Origin: Roseivirga sp. E12
GTDB taxonomy: Bacteria > Bacteroidota > Bacteroidia > Cytophagales > Cyclobacteriaceae
NCBI RefSeq assembly: GCF_017592825.1
Contig: NZ_JAGFMD010000011.1
Location: 1 to 64,000, forward strand
Length of the DNA: 64,000 bases
Direction of reading: 5' to 3'
Shown: positions 1-8,619 of the stretch, one piece after another
Layout of the letters: every line of letters starts with the position of its first letter
Position numbering within the stretch: position 1 is the stretch's first letter
Notes under the pieces: generated by a model
What the model saw: the letters and a program-made list of their open reading frames with translations, nothing else
Told to the model about the DNA's origin: nothing
The model's database searches: none
Made by a program: the position numbers and the translations under genes

Positions 1-885
1 ACCGTAACAGATGTTGATGACACTGATCCAGTCTTTACTTCGGCCACTACAGCCAGCTTTGTAGAGAATGGAACGGGTACGGCCTACACTGCTGTAGCTA
101 CAGATGCTAATGCGATTACTTATAGTCTTGGTACCAGTAATGACGAAAGCTTATTCGATATTGATGGATCTACAGGAGCAGTGACCTTCAAAAGTTCACC
201 AGACTTTGAGAGTCCAGCTGATGCTGATGCCGATAATGCCTATGTGCTAGAAGTCAAAGCAAACGATGGTATCAATACAGCCTCTCAAACAGTGACTATA
301 ACTGTTACCAATGATCCTGAGGCATTATTAAGAGTGACTGGAGATCTTACCGTACCAAACACCGCTCTAGGTCTCGAATCGACTTTTGATGTCACTATTC
401 ATAACGATGGTGACGCTGAGTTATCAATAACCTCTATCAGTTTTCCGACAGCATTTATTGGAAGTAACCTGCTTACTGTAGCTGCAATGAGCAGTGAAAC
501 ATTGACTATTACTTTTTCACCAACAGAAGCTATTGTCTATAGTGGAGATATTGTTATAACCACTAACGGAGGAGTAGCGACACTGTCTGTGACTGCTGCT
601 GGGGAGATAATTACTTCTATCGCTGATGACAAGCTAGATGAAAAATCAATCGTTTTATATCCTAATCCAGCAAGTGATGTACTCTATGTTGATTTGAGCG
701 AAGTGTTGCTACCTATTAAGACTGTAGAACTGGTTAACTCAAGTGGACTTAAATCGCACTTGATTACTAATCCAACTGAAAAGATTATCCGGATTGATAT
801 AAGGCCGTTCACCAGTGGGGTTTATCTACTAAGAGTCTCTGATGGTAATTCAGTAGTGATAAAGAAAGTGATTATTAAAAGATAG
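1..885 (+). CDS. Cadherin-repeat surface protein, C-terminal part, with T9SS type A sorting domain (partial at left edge)
   Basis: The reading frame is open from base 1, so this is the C-terminal part of a larger protein. Codons before 181 already read as cadherin-like sequence (a VTDVDDTDPVFTS segment), so the GTG at 181 is not a start. Visible in order: a cadherin-like repeat ending near base 320 (VTITVTNDPE), a choice-of-anchor-D/ASPM-SPD2-Hydin-like Ig domain (about 330-620), and a C-terminal sorting domain with the hallmark YPNPASD followed by SGVYLLRV and a basic end. Family knowledge: such domains direct cargo through the outer membrane by the type IX system. The size of the missing N-terminus is unknown; adhesion or surface display is inference. 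Confidence 0.85.
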   Translation, partial: TVTDVDDTDPVFTSATTASFVENGTGTAYTAVATDANAITYSLGTSNDESLFDIDGSTGAVTFKSSPDFESPADADADNAYVLEVKANDGINTASQTVTITVTNDPEALLRVTGDLTVPNTALGLESTFDVTIHNDGDAELSITSISFPTAFIGSNLLTVAAMSSETLTITFSPTEAIVYSGDIVITTNGGVATLSVTAAGEIITSIADDKLDEKSIVLYPNPASDVLYVDLSEVLLPIKTVELVNSSGLKSHLITNPTEKIIRIDIRPFTSGVYLLRVSDGNSVVIKKVIIKR

Positions 886-890
886 AATGA

Positions 891-1319
891 ATGAATTTTT
901 TAAAGCGTTTTAAATCCTCTTTACTGGGTTTAATAATTACCGTTTCAATTGTTGGCTGTGGGTCTGGAACAACTGACCCAAGTTTGCAAGACTTGGCTTT
1001 TGAAAAGTTGGCTGGTAGTTGGTCCATGCCGGCTAATGGTGGTGTCTTGCTGGATGGTCAAGATGTAAGCCTAAACTATCCAGGTTTCTCACTATCCTTT
1101 ACCGATGGAGGATATCAAACCACAAATGGGGGCGATCTGTTTAGAGCAAGTGGTACATGGACATGGACGAATGAAAATGCCCAAACGCTGACACTTGACA
1201 CAGGGGAAGAGGTTACTATACAGAATCTAACCGAGACGCAGTTTCGCTTCACTTTCTTCCATCAGGGGAGTGTAGCTGCAGGTATTAGGGGCAACTACAC
1301 TATTAATGTAAATAAGTAA
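891..1319 (+). CDS. Small secreted lipoprotein, lipocalin-like
   Basis: This 142-residue protein starts six bases after the preceding stop. A hydrophobic signal sequence ends in a lipobox (IVGC, Cys near residue 23), so it is probably a lipid-anchored envelope protein. The mature part begins with a LAGSWSM-type motif and continues as alternating beta strands with G-N-T pairs, the pattern of small lipocalin-like lipoproteins common in Bacteroidota. No catalytic residues are seen. The short gap suggests cotranscription with the T9SS cargo gene. The exact family is uncertain and the function unknown. Confidence 0.7.
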   Translation: MNFLKRFKSSLLGLIITVSIVGCGSGTTDPSLQDLAFEKLAGSWSMPANGGVLLDGQDVSLNYPGFSLSFTDGGYQTTNGGDLFRASGTWTWTNENAQTLTLDTGEEVTIQNLTETQFRFTFFHQGSVAAGIRGNYTINVNK

Positions 1320-1352
1320 CGGTCAAATGATTTAGGAGGAGGGGTAAATGAA

Positions 1353-2897
1353 TCAATTCGACCTCCATAAATCTGTAAGAATACCGTTGTTGTTACTTCC
1401 GCCACTTACCCATAGATTACTGTTGAACAGGAATGTTGCCATGTTGTCCCGCACATCAAAGATGGGTGAGGAGTTATGCTGGGTCCAGGAAAGCCCATCG
1501 GGTGAAGTCCATACATCATTGAACCTGTTACCTCCTGTATCCTCTCCACCAATTACCCAAAGCAAGTCGTTATAGGCTTCTGCCGAGTGAATCCAGCGTG
1601 CAGAGAATGTACTTCCTGAAAGAGTTATTTGAGACCAACTGATTCCATCAGAACTTGTCCAAATATCATTGTGAGGACTTAATTGTGAACCATCCAATGA
1701 GGCTCCACCTATTAGCACCATATTCCCATTGAAGCTAGTTACAGTATGTCCTTGCCTAGCAGAGAAGATAGTTCCTGTGGTATTGACCTGAGTCCAGTTG
1801 ATGCCATCAGTACTATTCCAAACTTCATTTTTAAATGTTCCGTCACTTCCACCAATCACCCAGACTTTACTATCGAAAACCAAGGCGGCATGATCTGCCC
1901 GTATTCCAAAAATCCCTTGTGTATTTTCTTGTGCCCAGGTCGATCCATCTGTGCTTGACCAAATTTCATTGGTTCTACCATTGTCAGTGAACCCACCAAT
2001 TACCCAGATTTTATTGTTAAACACTACTGCCTGGTGTGCGTTTCTTGGGGTAAAGATATTTCCAGTTGGTGTTACCTGTGTCCAGGTTATTCCATCTGCA
2101 CTTGACCAAACTTCATTGATTCTATCCGTTCCTCTAATACCTCCAATGGACCACATCTTACCATTAAAGTCTACGATTTGATGATCGTAAACACCTCCAA
2201 AGGCTACGCTGGCACTCACCTGTGTCCAGGAGACCTCGAAAATATCATTGAGGTTTACTGTGATGATTGACGTTTGCTCGAGAGGACTGTTGCTTACGTT
2301 GACCGTTGCTGTGAGAGTAGGATTAGTTTCAAAATCAAATATTGAAGCGTCTGCCACAGTCAGGGCTCCGGTTGATGCATCTATCGCAAATGCTCCTGAG
2401 ACACTCTCGTTGACAATAGCGAATGACGCTGTACCCAAATCGGTAGTGGCACTGACCGTAACGACAGCATCTCCATTGGTTGGATTCTCATCCATACCTA
2501 CAGTTTCATCCTGAGTAGTCAAAGTCTCTAAAAGGTTGTTAAGCGATACGGCTATCGTTGCATTATCATTGATATCTCCAATTGTTGCGGTAGCTACCAT
2601 GTTCATTGTTGGGTTTACCTCAAAATCAAAAAGAGAAGCATTGGCTACTGTGATTTGACCAGTAGAAGCATTGATTTCAAAAGCTCCGCTAGGTGTTTGC
2701 GATGTGATAGAAAATACCGGATTGCCTCCAGTGGCAGTTGGGTCTAAGCTGGCAACAGTTTGTCCAGCACTTGGGTTTTCATCGATTGAGATGTTTATAT
2801 CCGCTATCGAGATAGTAGGATCTGGATCCTTATTGTCACAGCTGACGAGTACGATTGACAATATGAATAGGAGAAAAACTGCCTTTAATAGTTTCAT
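1353..2897 (-). CDS. Lipoprotein with two cadherin-like repeats and a kelch/galactose-oxidase-like propeller
   Basis: The 514-residue protein has an SPII signal (lipobox VLVSC, Cys near residue 20). Two tandem cadherin-like modules follow (roughly 30-125 and 128-225), each with an IDENPSAGQ/MDENPTNGD opening and an INASTGQI..ANASLFDFE core. From about 230 to the end there are five or six repeats of the form IWVIGG...NEIWSSTDGSTWTQ, a kelch-like beta propeller. It is convergent with the upstream lipoprotein gene and ends 34 bases after it. The function is unknown; glycan or protein binding at the cell surface is plausible. Confidence 0.75.
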   Translation of the reverse strand: MKLLKAVFLLFILSIVLVSCDNKDPDPTISIADINISIDENPSAGQTVASLDPTATGGNPVFSITSQTPSGAFEINASTGQITVANASLFDFEVNPTMNMVATATIGDINDNATIAVSLNNLLETLTTQDETVGMDENPTNGDAVVTVSATTDLGTASFAIVNESVSGAFAIDASTGALTVADASIFDFETNPTLTATVNVSNSPLEQTSIITVNLNDIFEVSWTQVSASVAFGGVYDHQIVDFNGKMWSIGGIRGTDRINEVWSSADGITWTQVTPTGNIFTPRNAHQAVVFNNKIWVIGGFTDNGRTNEIWSSTDGSTWAQENTQGIFGIRADHAALVFDSKVWVIGGSDGTFKNEVWNSTDGINWTQVNTTGTIFSARQGHTVTSFNGNMVLIGGASLDGSQLSPHNDIWTSSDGISWSQITLSGSTFSARWIHSAEAYNDLLWVIGGEDTGGNRFNDVWTSPDGLSWTQHNSSPIFDVRDNMATFLFNSNLWVSGGSNNNGILTDLWRSN

Positions 2898-2979
2898 CTT
2901 CAGAATAGATTAAAAAGTTTGAACCTATAATTTAAATAAGAATATATATAGAATACAACTATTATAGTTTGATAACTAC

Positions 2980-2995
2980 TTCACCTTGAGGTGAA
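2980..2995. promoter_or_regulatory. Inverted repeat in the 2898-3210 spacer
   Basis: TTCACCT-TG-AGGTGAA is a perfect 7-bp inverted repeat with a 2-nt centre, lying between a minus-strand lipoprotein gene and the plus-strand gene at 3211. No T tract follows, so it looks more like an operator than a terminator. The rest of this 313-bp spacer holds a direct repeat of CTTGTGACAT (around 3077-3097) and no gene that I can see. Confidence 0.35.
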
Positions 2996-3210
2996 TGAAC
3001 TTCATGTTGTGTTGTCTATTGGCCATTGGCTGTGCTCGTTTGAAGCTTGATATTACAACTTAAGATGCCTTTGTGACATCTTGTGACATTCGTTTACCCT
3101 TCCATGACAAACCCTTGTTAAAACCCCCGTTCATTTGAATAAGAATTCGCACAAAGGTTATCGCGAAGACTTATGAAGATCAAAACAACAAAAACTCAAA
3201 AACAACGAAA

Positions 3211-3798
3211 ATGAAAAAGCAAATCACAAAAGCAGTAGCAGCCATAGTTTTATTGGCTAGTGGATTCTTGGTTTCAGCTAACGAATCAGAAAGAGAGATC
3301 TCATTGTCAACTGAAAATCAAAAAGCAGTTGTCCTTAAAATGAACAATATCAAAGCTGGTACCCAAATCTCTTTAAGAGACGAAAATGGTAAGCTGTTGT
3401 TTGAAGACAAAGCAGATGCCAATCAGTACGGTAAAGTTTTCAACTTGTCACTTTTAGAAAAAGGCCAATTGCAGTTGGAAATTGAAAACGAAGAGACGCT
3501 TGAGATCATGGCAATTGAAGTTACCGAGAGCTCAGCTTCAATAATGGCTGGTAGCGAGAAAGTATTTCAAAAGCCAATTGTAAAGCATAATGGCGAGTCT
3601 ATGAAAATTTATTTCGGAGAAGGAGAGTCTGGCATGAAAATTACTGTCTTAGACCAATACGGAGATGTTGCCTTCAAGGACAAGGTAGAGGCAGGTAGTG
3701 CCTTGAAACGATACGATGTGTCTAAGCTATCAGGAAAATATAATATTCAGTTTACTGCAGACGGCAGAAGCTTTTATCATACAATCACTCTAGATTAA
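3211..3798 (+). CDS. Secreted protein with two T9SS-sorting-like beta modules
   Basis: The 195-residue protein has a clear signal peptide (MKKQITKAVAAIVLLASG.., cleavage after about residue 23 at VSANES). The mature part appears to contain two related beta modules: KAGTQISLRDENGKLLFEDKA near 48-68 and SGMKITVLDQYGDVAFKDKV near 140-160, each followed by a strand pair (FNLSLLEKGQLQLEI; YDVSKLSGKYNIQF). The module resembles the C-terminal sorting-domain/DUF3244 fold but lacks the usual YPNP motif. It is monocistronic with its own terminator at 3823. The function is unknown. A long leader (from about 3140) carries no other gene. Confidence 0.7.
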   Translation: MKKQITKAVAAIVLLASGFLVSANESEREISLSTENQKAVVLKMNNIKAGTQISLRDENGKLLFEDKADANQYGKVFNLSLLEKGQLQLEIENEETLEIMAIEVTESSASIMAGSEKVFQKPIVKHNGESMKIYFGEGESGMKITVLDQYGDVAFKDKVEAGSALKRYDVSKLSGKYNIQFTADGRSFYHTITLD

Positions 3799-3822
3799 AA
3801 GTGCAATTTTAAAATGGAGGAG

Positions 3823-3849
3823 CCCCGACTGAAGAGTCGGGGTTTTTTT
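3823..3849 (+). terminator. Rho-independent terminator
   Basis: The stem CCCCGACT / AGTCGGGG has a GAAG loop and is followed by seven T. It lies 24 bases after the stop of the secreted beta-module gene. Confidence 0.9.
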
Positions 3850-4074
3850 ATGCTCTGACGACAATGTGTGAAAAAAGTTACACTGTATCATATTGGAGAA
3901 TAAGGTGTACGTTTTTGTACAACTAAGGAGTCATTAGAGGTTAGGTAATTTATGTAACTATTTGTAAATCAATTAATTAAATATTTTGGCACAGCCATTG
4001 AATAAAGAAAGGCAGATCTGTTGCTTTGGTCGGCAACACTAAAAGATCAAAACTCAAAATTTAACAACAAGGTC

Positions 4075-4473
4075 ATGAACTCAATAGCATTAAACAACTT
4101 AAGCACTTTGAAGAGACGATTCGTTTTGGCGATCGGAATCTTAGTGGGAATAAGCACAATGGTACTTGCGAATCCAATTGAGGAGAAAGCAAGGTTGACA
4201 AGAGAAGAGGCTAACGAATTAATTTCCGTTATAAAAGAAGAATTAGAAATCGCTACCTACGAACCAGCATTGGTTTTCGATGAAGAAGGTATGTTCGAGG
4301 AGGTTCAGCCACTTCAGATAATCAAAGTATACGATAACAACGATGAGCTTCTTTTGGAAGCCCCAATCAGAAAGTTACAACAGTCCAAGAATAAGCATTT
4401 GAGAAAGCTTTTGAATGCAAGTGATTTCTTGACAGAGTATGAGAATACTAAATATTACAGATTGGATTTATAA
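4075..4473 (+). CDS. Small secreted protein of unknown function
   Basis: I place the start at ATG 4075 (132 residues) rather than the in-frame TTG at 4021, because a signal peptide then begins properly (basic MNSIALNNLSTLKRR, hydrophobic FVLAIGILVGISTMVLA, cleavage near residue 32 before NPIEEK). The mature part is acidic and helical in its first half (REEANELISVIKEELEI) and then reads IIKVYDNNDELLLEAP, similar in style to the neighbouring secreted protein. I recognise no domain. It has its own terminator immediately downstream. Confidence 0.65.
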   Translation: MNSIALNNLSTLKRRFVLAIGILVGISTMVLANPIEEKARLTREEANELISVIKEELEIATYEPALVFDEEGMFEEVQPLQIIKVYDNNDELLLEAPIRKLQQSKNKHLRKLLNASDFLTEYENTKYYRLDL

Positions 4474-4490
4474 GGTTAATAACTCCATAA

Positions 4491-4522
4491 AAAAACGGGC
4501 ACTCATTGAGTGTCCGTTTTTG
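4491..4522 (+). terminator. Rho-independent terminator
   Basis: The stem AACGGGCACTCA / TGAGTGTCCGTT contains one G-T pair and is flanked by A and T tracts, so it may work on both strands. It lies 17 bases after the 4075-4473 gene. Confidence 0.85.
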
Positions 4523-4551
4523 TTTAAAGAGACATGTGACAGTCTTACAAA

Positions 4552-4585
4552 AAAGAGGGCCACCAAATTAATGGAGACCCTCTTT
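4552..4585. other. Hairpin in the 4474-4846 intergenic stretch
   Basis: AAAGAGGG (4552-4559) pairs with CCCTCTTT (4578-4585) across an 18-nt loop. The surrounding 373-bp spacer otherwise holds the terminators of the genes on both sides and no convincing gene; the role is unknown. Confidence 0.4.
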
Positions 4586-4797
4586 CGAATTTTACTGAGT
4601 GTTTGAATAATCTCAGATGTTTAGGGTAATACAATTATAGTATAGGTTTAGGAACCTACCAAATTGCAAAAGTGTCTCTAAAGGCTCCATTCAATGTTTT
4701 TGTAGATAAATGACTTTCAATTGAGTGTGAACGACAGGATAGTATATGTACAAACATTAGATTTTTTTGCATTAGAAATCCCTCACAAGCTTAAAAC

Positions 4798-4827
4798 AAA
4801 AAAGGCCATCATTATTGATGACCTTTG
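4798..4827 (-). terminator. Terminator of the suf operon (minus strand)
   Basis: Read on the minus strand, AAAGGTCATCA-ATAA-TGATGGCCTTT is followed by TTTTTGTTTT. It lies about 20 bases past the stop of the bacilliredoxin gene, closing the suf transcription unit. Confidence 0.85.
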
Positions 4828-4846
4828 TTACTGAATATCTTATGAC

Positions 4847-5263
4847 TTAGCAATGCTCTTCGAACACATCTGCTAAATGATTACCAATAACCTCGGCAGA
4901 TCTACCTTCAATATGGTGTCTCTCTACGAAGTGAACTAGTTCACCATCTTTAAATAGGGCCACAGAAGGAGAAGAAGGAGGGAACGGTAAATGGAACTCT
5001 CTTACCTTCTCTGTTGCTTCAATATCACCACCAGCGAAAACAGTCGTCAAATTATCAGGCGCTTTGTCAGCTAACTTCAGGGCCATTTTCACACCTGGTC
5101 TCGCAGTTCCTGCTGCACAACCACATACAGAGTTGATTACAACTAATGAAGTGCCTTTGTGATCTCCTAGATGCGCTTCAACAGCATCTGCAGTTTTTAG
5201 CTCGGTAAAGCCCGCTTCGGTTAATTCTTCTCTGAAAGGGACTAATAAATGTTCTGGATACAT
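4847..5263 (-). CDS. BrxA/BrxB family bacilliredoxin (YphP/YqiW type)
   Basis: The length of 138 residues is usual for the family. The redox motif C-G-C sits at residues 47-49 (INSVCGCAAG), after MYPEHLLVPFREELTEAGF, the conserved N-terminus. The FPPSSPSVALFKDGELVHFVERHHIEGR segment is also diagnostic. Family knowledge: these thioredoxin-fold proteins reverse low-molecular-weight thiolation of protein cysteines. It is the last gene of the suf operon, 24 bp after the sufT-like gene, which suggests a role in protecting or reducing sulfur-transfer cysteines; that link is inference. Confidence 0.9.
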   Translation of the reverse strand: MYPEHLLVPFREELTEAGFTELKTADAVEAHLGDHKGTSLVVINSVCGCAAGTARPGVKMALKLADKAPDNLTTVFAGGDIEATEKVREFHLPFPPSSPSVALFKDGELVHFVERHHIEGRSAEVIGNHLADVFEEHC

Positions 5264-5287
5264 ATCTCTAATTTTTAATTTCTGTTC

Positions 5288-5608
5288 TTACATGAAGCCT
5301 AGCTCTAATTGAGCTTCTTCTGACATCATTTCTTGAGTATAAGGTGGGTCGAATGTCAATTCAATTTCGACATCACTCACCCCCTCAATTTTCTGAATAG
5401 CTTGTTTCGTTTCTTCCGGTATTACTTCTGCCGCTGGGCAAGAAGGAGAGGTAAGTGTCATTAGTACATAAACGTTGTTGACCGGAAACACATTTATCTC
5501 ATAAATCAACCCTAACTCGTAAATGTCAACAGGTATTTCAGGATCATAAACTGTCTTGATCGCTGCAACAACTTCGTCTCTCAAGTTTTCTTTTATTCCT
5601 TCAGCCAT
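5288..5608 (-). CDS. SufT-like MIP18/DUF59 Fe-S assembly factor
   Basis: This single-domain protein has 106 residues. The MIP18 signature VYDPEIPVDIYELGLIYEI (about residues 20-38) and the TSPSCPAAEVIPEE motif with its conserved cysteine (near 57) are both present. Family knowledge: SufT/DUF59 proteins assist maturation or delivery of Fe-S clusters. It starts one base after the sufE stop codon, so it is probably translationally coupled within the suf operon. Confidence 0.9.
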   Translation of the reverse strand: MAEGIKENLRDEVVAAIKTVYDPEIPVDIYELGLIYEINVFPVNNVYVLMTLTSPSCPAAEVIPEETKQAIQKIEGVSDVEIELTFDPPYTQEMMSEEAQLELGFM

Positions 5609-5609
5609 T

Positions 5610-6047
5610 TTAAGCGTTTTGCGTTTTGGTAGAAAAAGCCAATCCGTAGATTTTCATTTGTTTCATCATTGCGCCAAAGCCATTGGACCTTTGGGTTCCA
5701 ATAAATCTGTTTAAGCCGATTTTATCGATGAAGTAAAGGTCGGCATCTATGATGTCCTGAGGGCTCTTATCAGAGAGTATTCTTACTAATAAGCTCACAA
5801 GACCTTTGGTGATCGCAGTATTACTATCGGCCTCAAACTTTACTTTACCCTCGTCCAAGCCGGCCTTTAGCCAAACCTTGGACTGACAGCCTTTCACAAT
5901 GTTGTCTTCAGTTTTGTTGTCTTCACCCATTTCAGGAAGTCGCTCACCAAGTTCCATAATATAGCTTATGGTCATTTCCATATCGCCATCAAGCATAGAA
6001 AACTCATCTATGATCTCGTCCTGTATGTCTTGAATCGATTCGCTCAT
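5610..6047 (-). CDS. sufE: SufE sulfur acceptor for SufS
   Basis: The 145-residue protein has the SufE layout: N-terminal helices (IQDEIIDEFSMLDGDMEMTISYIMELGERLP), then the sulfur-accepting cysteine in KGCQSKVWL (near residue 54), then VSLLVRILSDKSPQDIIDADLYFIDKIGL and RSNGFGAMMKQM. It takes persulfide sulfur from the SufS cysteine and passes it to the SufBCD scaffold. Its start overlaps the sufS stop by one base (TAATG), typical of coupled translation. Confidence 0.95.
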   Translation of the reverse strand: MSESIQDIQDEIIDEFSMLDGDMEMTISYIMELGERLPEMGEDNKTEDNIVKGCQSKVWLKAGLDEGKVKFEADSNTAITKGLVSLLVRILSDKSPQDIIDADLYFIDKIGLNRFIGTQRSNGFGAMMKQMKIYGLAFSTKTQNA

Positions 6048-7288
6048 TACTTGAATTTGGTAATAATGTCTTTCAAAGCCACGATGAAAGTGTCTATCTC
6101 AGCTTTGGTATTGTAAACCGAAAATGAAGCCCTTGCAGTTCCTTCAATGCAGAAGTGATCCATCAGAGGCTGGGTACAATGATGCCCTGTCCTCACAGCA
6201 ATACCCTTTGCATCTAACCACATTCCTAGGTCAAAATGGTGGATGCCTTCTACTTCAAAAGAGATAACACTAACCTTTTGCTGAGCGGTACCAATTATTC
6301 GAACGCCATCAATCTGCGATAGCTTTTCTGTACCATATTCAAGCAACTCATGTTCGTATGCTGCAATATTATCTTTGCCAAGTTCTTGTATAAAGTCAAT
6401 GGCCTCCTTAAACGCGATAACATTAGCGATGTCAGGTGTGCCTGCCTCGAACTTATAGGGTATGTCGTTGTAAGTAGTTCCTTTGAATGAGACGTCTTTG
6501 ATCATTTCACCACCGCCTTGATAAGGAGGGGTTTTCTCAAGGACACTTCTCTTTCCATAAAGGACACCAAGGCCAGTAGGGCCGTACATTTTGTGTGCTG
6601 AAAAGGCGAAGAAGTCAACATTCAAATCTTCAACGTCAACCTCTAAATGAGAAGTAGACTGGGCACCATCAATAAGCACTTTAGCACCAACGGCATGCGC
6701 CATTGCAGTAATTTCTTTGACCGGATTGACAGTGCCGAGCGTATTAGACGCGTGGTTAAAGGCAACCATCTTAGTCTTGTCTGTGATGAGCTTTTCGACC
6801 TCTGAGAGAATGAGCTCTCCAGCCTCATTAATAGGCATTACTTTAAGAATTGCACCCTTTTCCTCACAGATCATTTGCCAAGGAACTATATTGGAATGGT
6901 GCTCCATTGCAGAGATCAATACTTCATCACCTTCGCTTAGGAATTTCCTTCCCCATGAGCTAGCCACGAGGTTGATGCTTTCAGAAGTACCTTTTGTGAA
7001 GATTATTTCTTCGGCCTCATTTGCACCAATGAACGATTGAGCTGCCTTACGCGTCTCTTCAAATTTAGCTGTGGATCTTTCTGCTAGTGTATGAATACCA
7101 CGGTGGATATTTGCATTATCATTTTGATAATGGTGAACTAAGGCATCAATAACTCGTTGAGGTTTTTGATTTGTAGCGGCATTATCAAAATAAATAAGAG
7201 GCTTTCCATTTACTTCTTGATGAAGTACCTGGAATTGGCTCCTTATATGTTCAATATCAATATGTTGACTAGTCAGTGTATTTGACAC
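6047..7288 (-). CDS. sufS: SufS cysteine desulfurase
   Basis: This is a 413-residue PLP enzyme of aminotransferase class V. Seen: YFDNAATNQKP (N-terminal fold signature), EHHSNIVPW, DGAQSTSH, the PLP lysine in FAFSAHKMYGPTG (about residue 230) and the catalytic cysteine in RTGHHCTQP (about 370) on the short loop of type II desulfurases. It converts cysteine to alanine and gives the sulfur to SufE, encoded next. Two bases separate it from the sufD stop. Confidence 0.97.
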   Translation of the reverse strand: MSNTLTSQHIDIEHIRSQFQVLHQEVNGKPLIYFDNAATNQKPQRVIDALVHHYQNDNANIHRGIHTLAERSTAKFEETRKAAQSFIGANEAEEIIFTKGTSESINLVASSWGRKFLSEGDEVLISAMEHHSNIVPWQMICEEKGAILKVMPINEAGELILSEVEKLITDKTKMVAFNHASNTLGTVNPVKEITAMAHAVGAKVLIDGAQSTSHLEVDVEDLNVDFFAFSAHKMYGPTGLGVLYGKRSVLEKTPPYQGGGEMIKDVSFKGTTYNDIPYKFEAGTPDIANVIAFKEAIDFIQELGKDNIAAYEHELLEYGTEKLSQIDGVRIIGTAQQKVSVISFEVEGIHHFDLGMWLDAKGIAVRTGHHCTQPLMDHFCIEGTARASFSVYNTKAEIDTFIVALKDIITKFK

Positions 7289-7290
7289 GA

Positions 7291-8616
7291 TTACTTTTCC
7301 AATCTAGCTGTGATAATCTCTTCAACGTAATCTTGAATTGCCTTAATCTCAAGGTTTTCAATTATATCACTTGCGAAAGCATGTAGCAAAATAGCTCTAG
7401 CACGTTCTTTTGTAATACCTCTGGCTTGTAGATAGAACAAAGCATCTTTATCTAGCTGCCCAGTAGTACATCCATGAGAGCACTTGACATCGTCAGCCCA
7501 AATCTCTAACTGTGGCTTAGTGTTCACAGTAGCATCATTGGTCATAAGAATGTTTTTGTTGGACTGGAAGGCATTGGTTTTTTGCGCATCCTTTCTTACA
7601 AAGATTTTACCGTTGAATACTCCTTTAGACTTATCGTCCATGATGCCTTTATAAAGCTCATTAGAATATGCATTTGGCATTGTATGGTCTACAGTAGTGT
7701 GGTTGTCCACATGAGTTTTACCTCCAAGTACGTATAGCCCATTCATATGTGCTTCACATCCTTCACCGTTGAGTTTAATGTCTAAATTATTCCTAACCAT
7801 TGCGCCATTTAGAGCGATGGTATTGGCAGTAAAATGACTATTTCTTTCCTGAGCCACATTCACATTAGAAATGTGATAGGTAGCATCCGCATCATTCTCA
7901 ATCTTGAAATACTTGGCATGAGCATTCTCAGCCACAAATATTTCATTAACAGCATTGGTAAATGACTTAGCACTACCCAATGTGTCGAACTTTTCGAGTA
8001 CCGTAACCTGAGCAGATTTACCCACAACCATGATGTTGCGCGTGTTGTAGATGGGCTGGTTTTCTGAAGCATCACTGATAAAGTATAGAGCAATTGGCTT
8101 TTCTATAACCGCATTGTCTTTTACATTAATAACCGCTCCATTTTGGCTAAAAGCTGTATTGAGAGCGATAAATGCATCTTTTTCGTAATTAGCTTGCTTG
8201 CCGAAATAGCTAGCTACATTGTCGGCATCCTTTTTAGAAGCTTGCTCAAAAGAGTTAAGCGCTAAACCTTGAACATTAATATCATCAGAGTACTCTGCAG
8301 AGAATTCTCCATTGATAAATACAATGTTGTGAGCATCTAGACTTGGAATCTTAACGCTTGCTACCTGATCTGCAGAAAGTGATGGGGTAGAAGAGGTAGA
8401 CCTAAAGTCAATATTCTTCTCTAGCGCCTTAGTAAGATTTGTGAATTTATATTCCTCGTCTTTCGGAGCCGGAAACCCATTCTCTTTCAATGTCTGAAAG
8501 GCATGTTTCCTAACTTGATGGATTGCTGACTTACTTTGCCCGTTTAAGCTTTTTTCGAAAGTCTCGAATCTATCAGTTATTGCATCTAAAATAGACTGTC
8601 CTGATAATTTGTCCAT
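7291..8616 (-). CDS. sufD: SufD, scaffold subunit of SufBCD
   Basis: The 441-residue protein has a helical N-terminus, a beta-helix core and a C-terminal SufBD signature: KTNAFQSNKNILM, NTKPQLEIWADDVKCSHGCTTGQLDKDALFYLQARGI, ending in a helical domain (ARAILLHAFASDIIENL). Together with SufB and the SufC ATPase it forms the cluster scaffold. It lies three bases after sufC and two before sufS. Nothing odd is seen. Confidence 0.95.
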   Translation of the reverse strand: MDKLSGQSILDAITDRFETFEKSLNGQSKSAIHQVRKHAFQTLKENGFPAPKDEEYKFTNLTKALEKNIDFRSTSSTPSLSADQVASVKIPSLDAHNIVFINGEFSAEYSDDINVQGLALNSFEQASKKDADNVASYFGKQANYEKDAFIALNTAFSQNGAVINVKDNAVIEKPIALYFISDASENQPIYNTRNIMVVGKSAQVTVLEKFDTLGSAKSFTNAVNEIFVAENAHAKYFKIENDADATYHISNVNVAQERNSHFTANTIALNGAMVRNNLDIKLNGEGCEAHMNGLYVLGGKTHVDNHTTVDHTMPNAYSNELYKGIMDDKSKGVFNGKIFVRKDAQKTNAFQSNKNILMTNDATVNTKPQLEIWADDVKCSHGCTTGQLDKDALFYLQARGITKERARAILLHAFASDIIENLEIKAIQDYVEEIITARLEK

Positions 8617-8619
8617 TGC

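Noticed and set aside
1348-2913. Plus-strand ORFs opposite the kelch lipoprotein
   Set aside because: They are antisense shadows of a gene with clear cadherin and kelch repeats.
4021-4074. TTG start at 4021
   Set aside because: The extension is polar and not signal-like; ATG 4075 starts the signal peptide.
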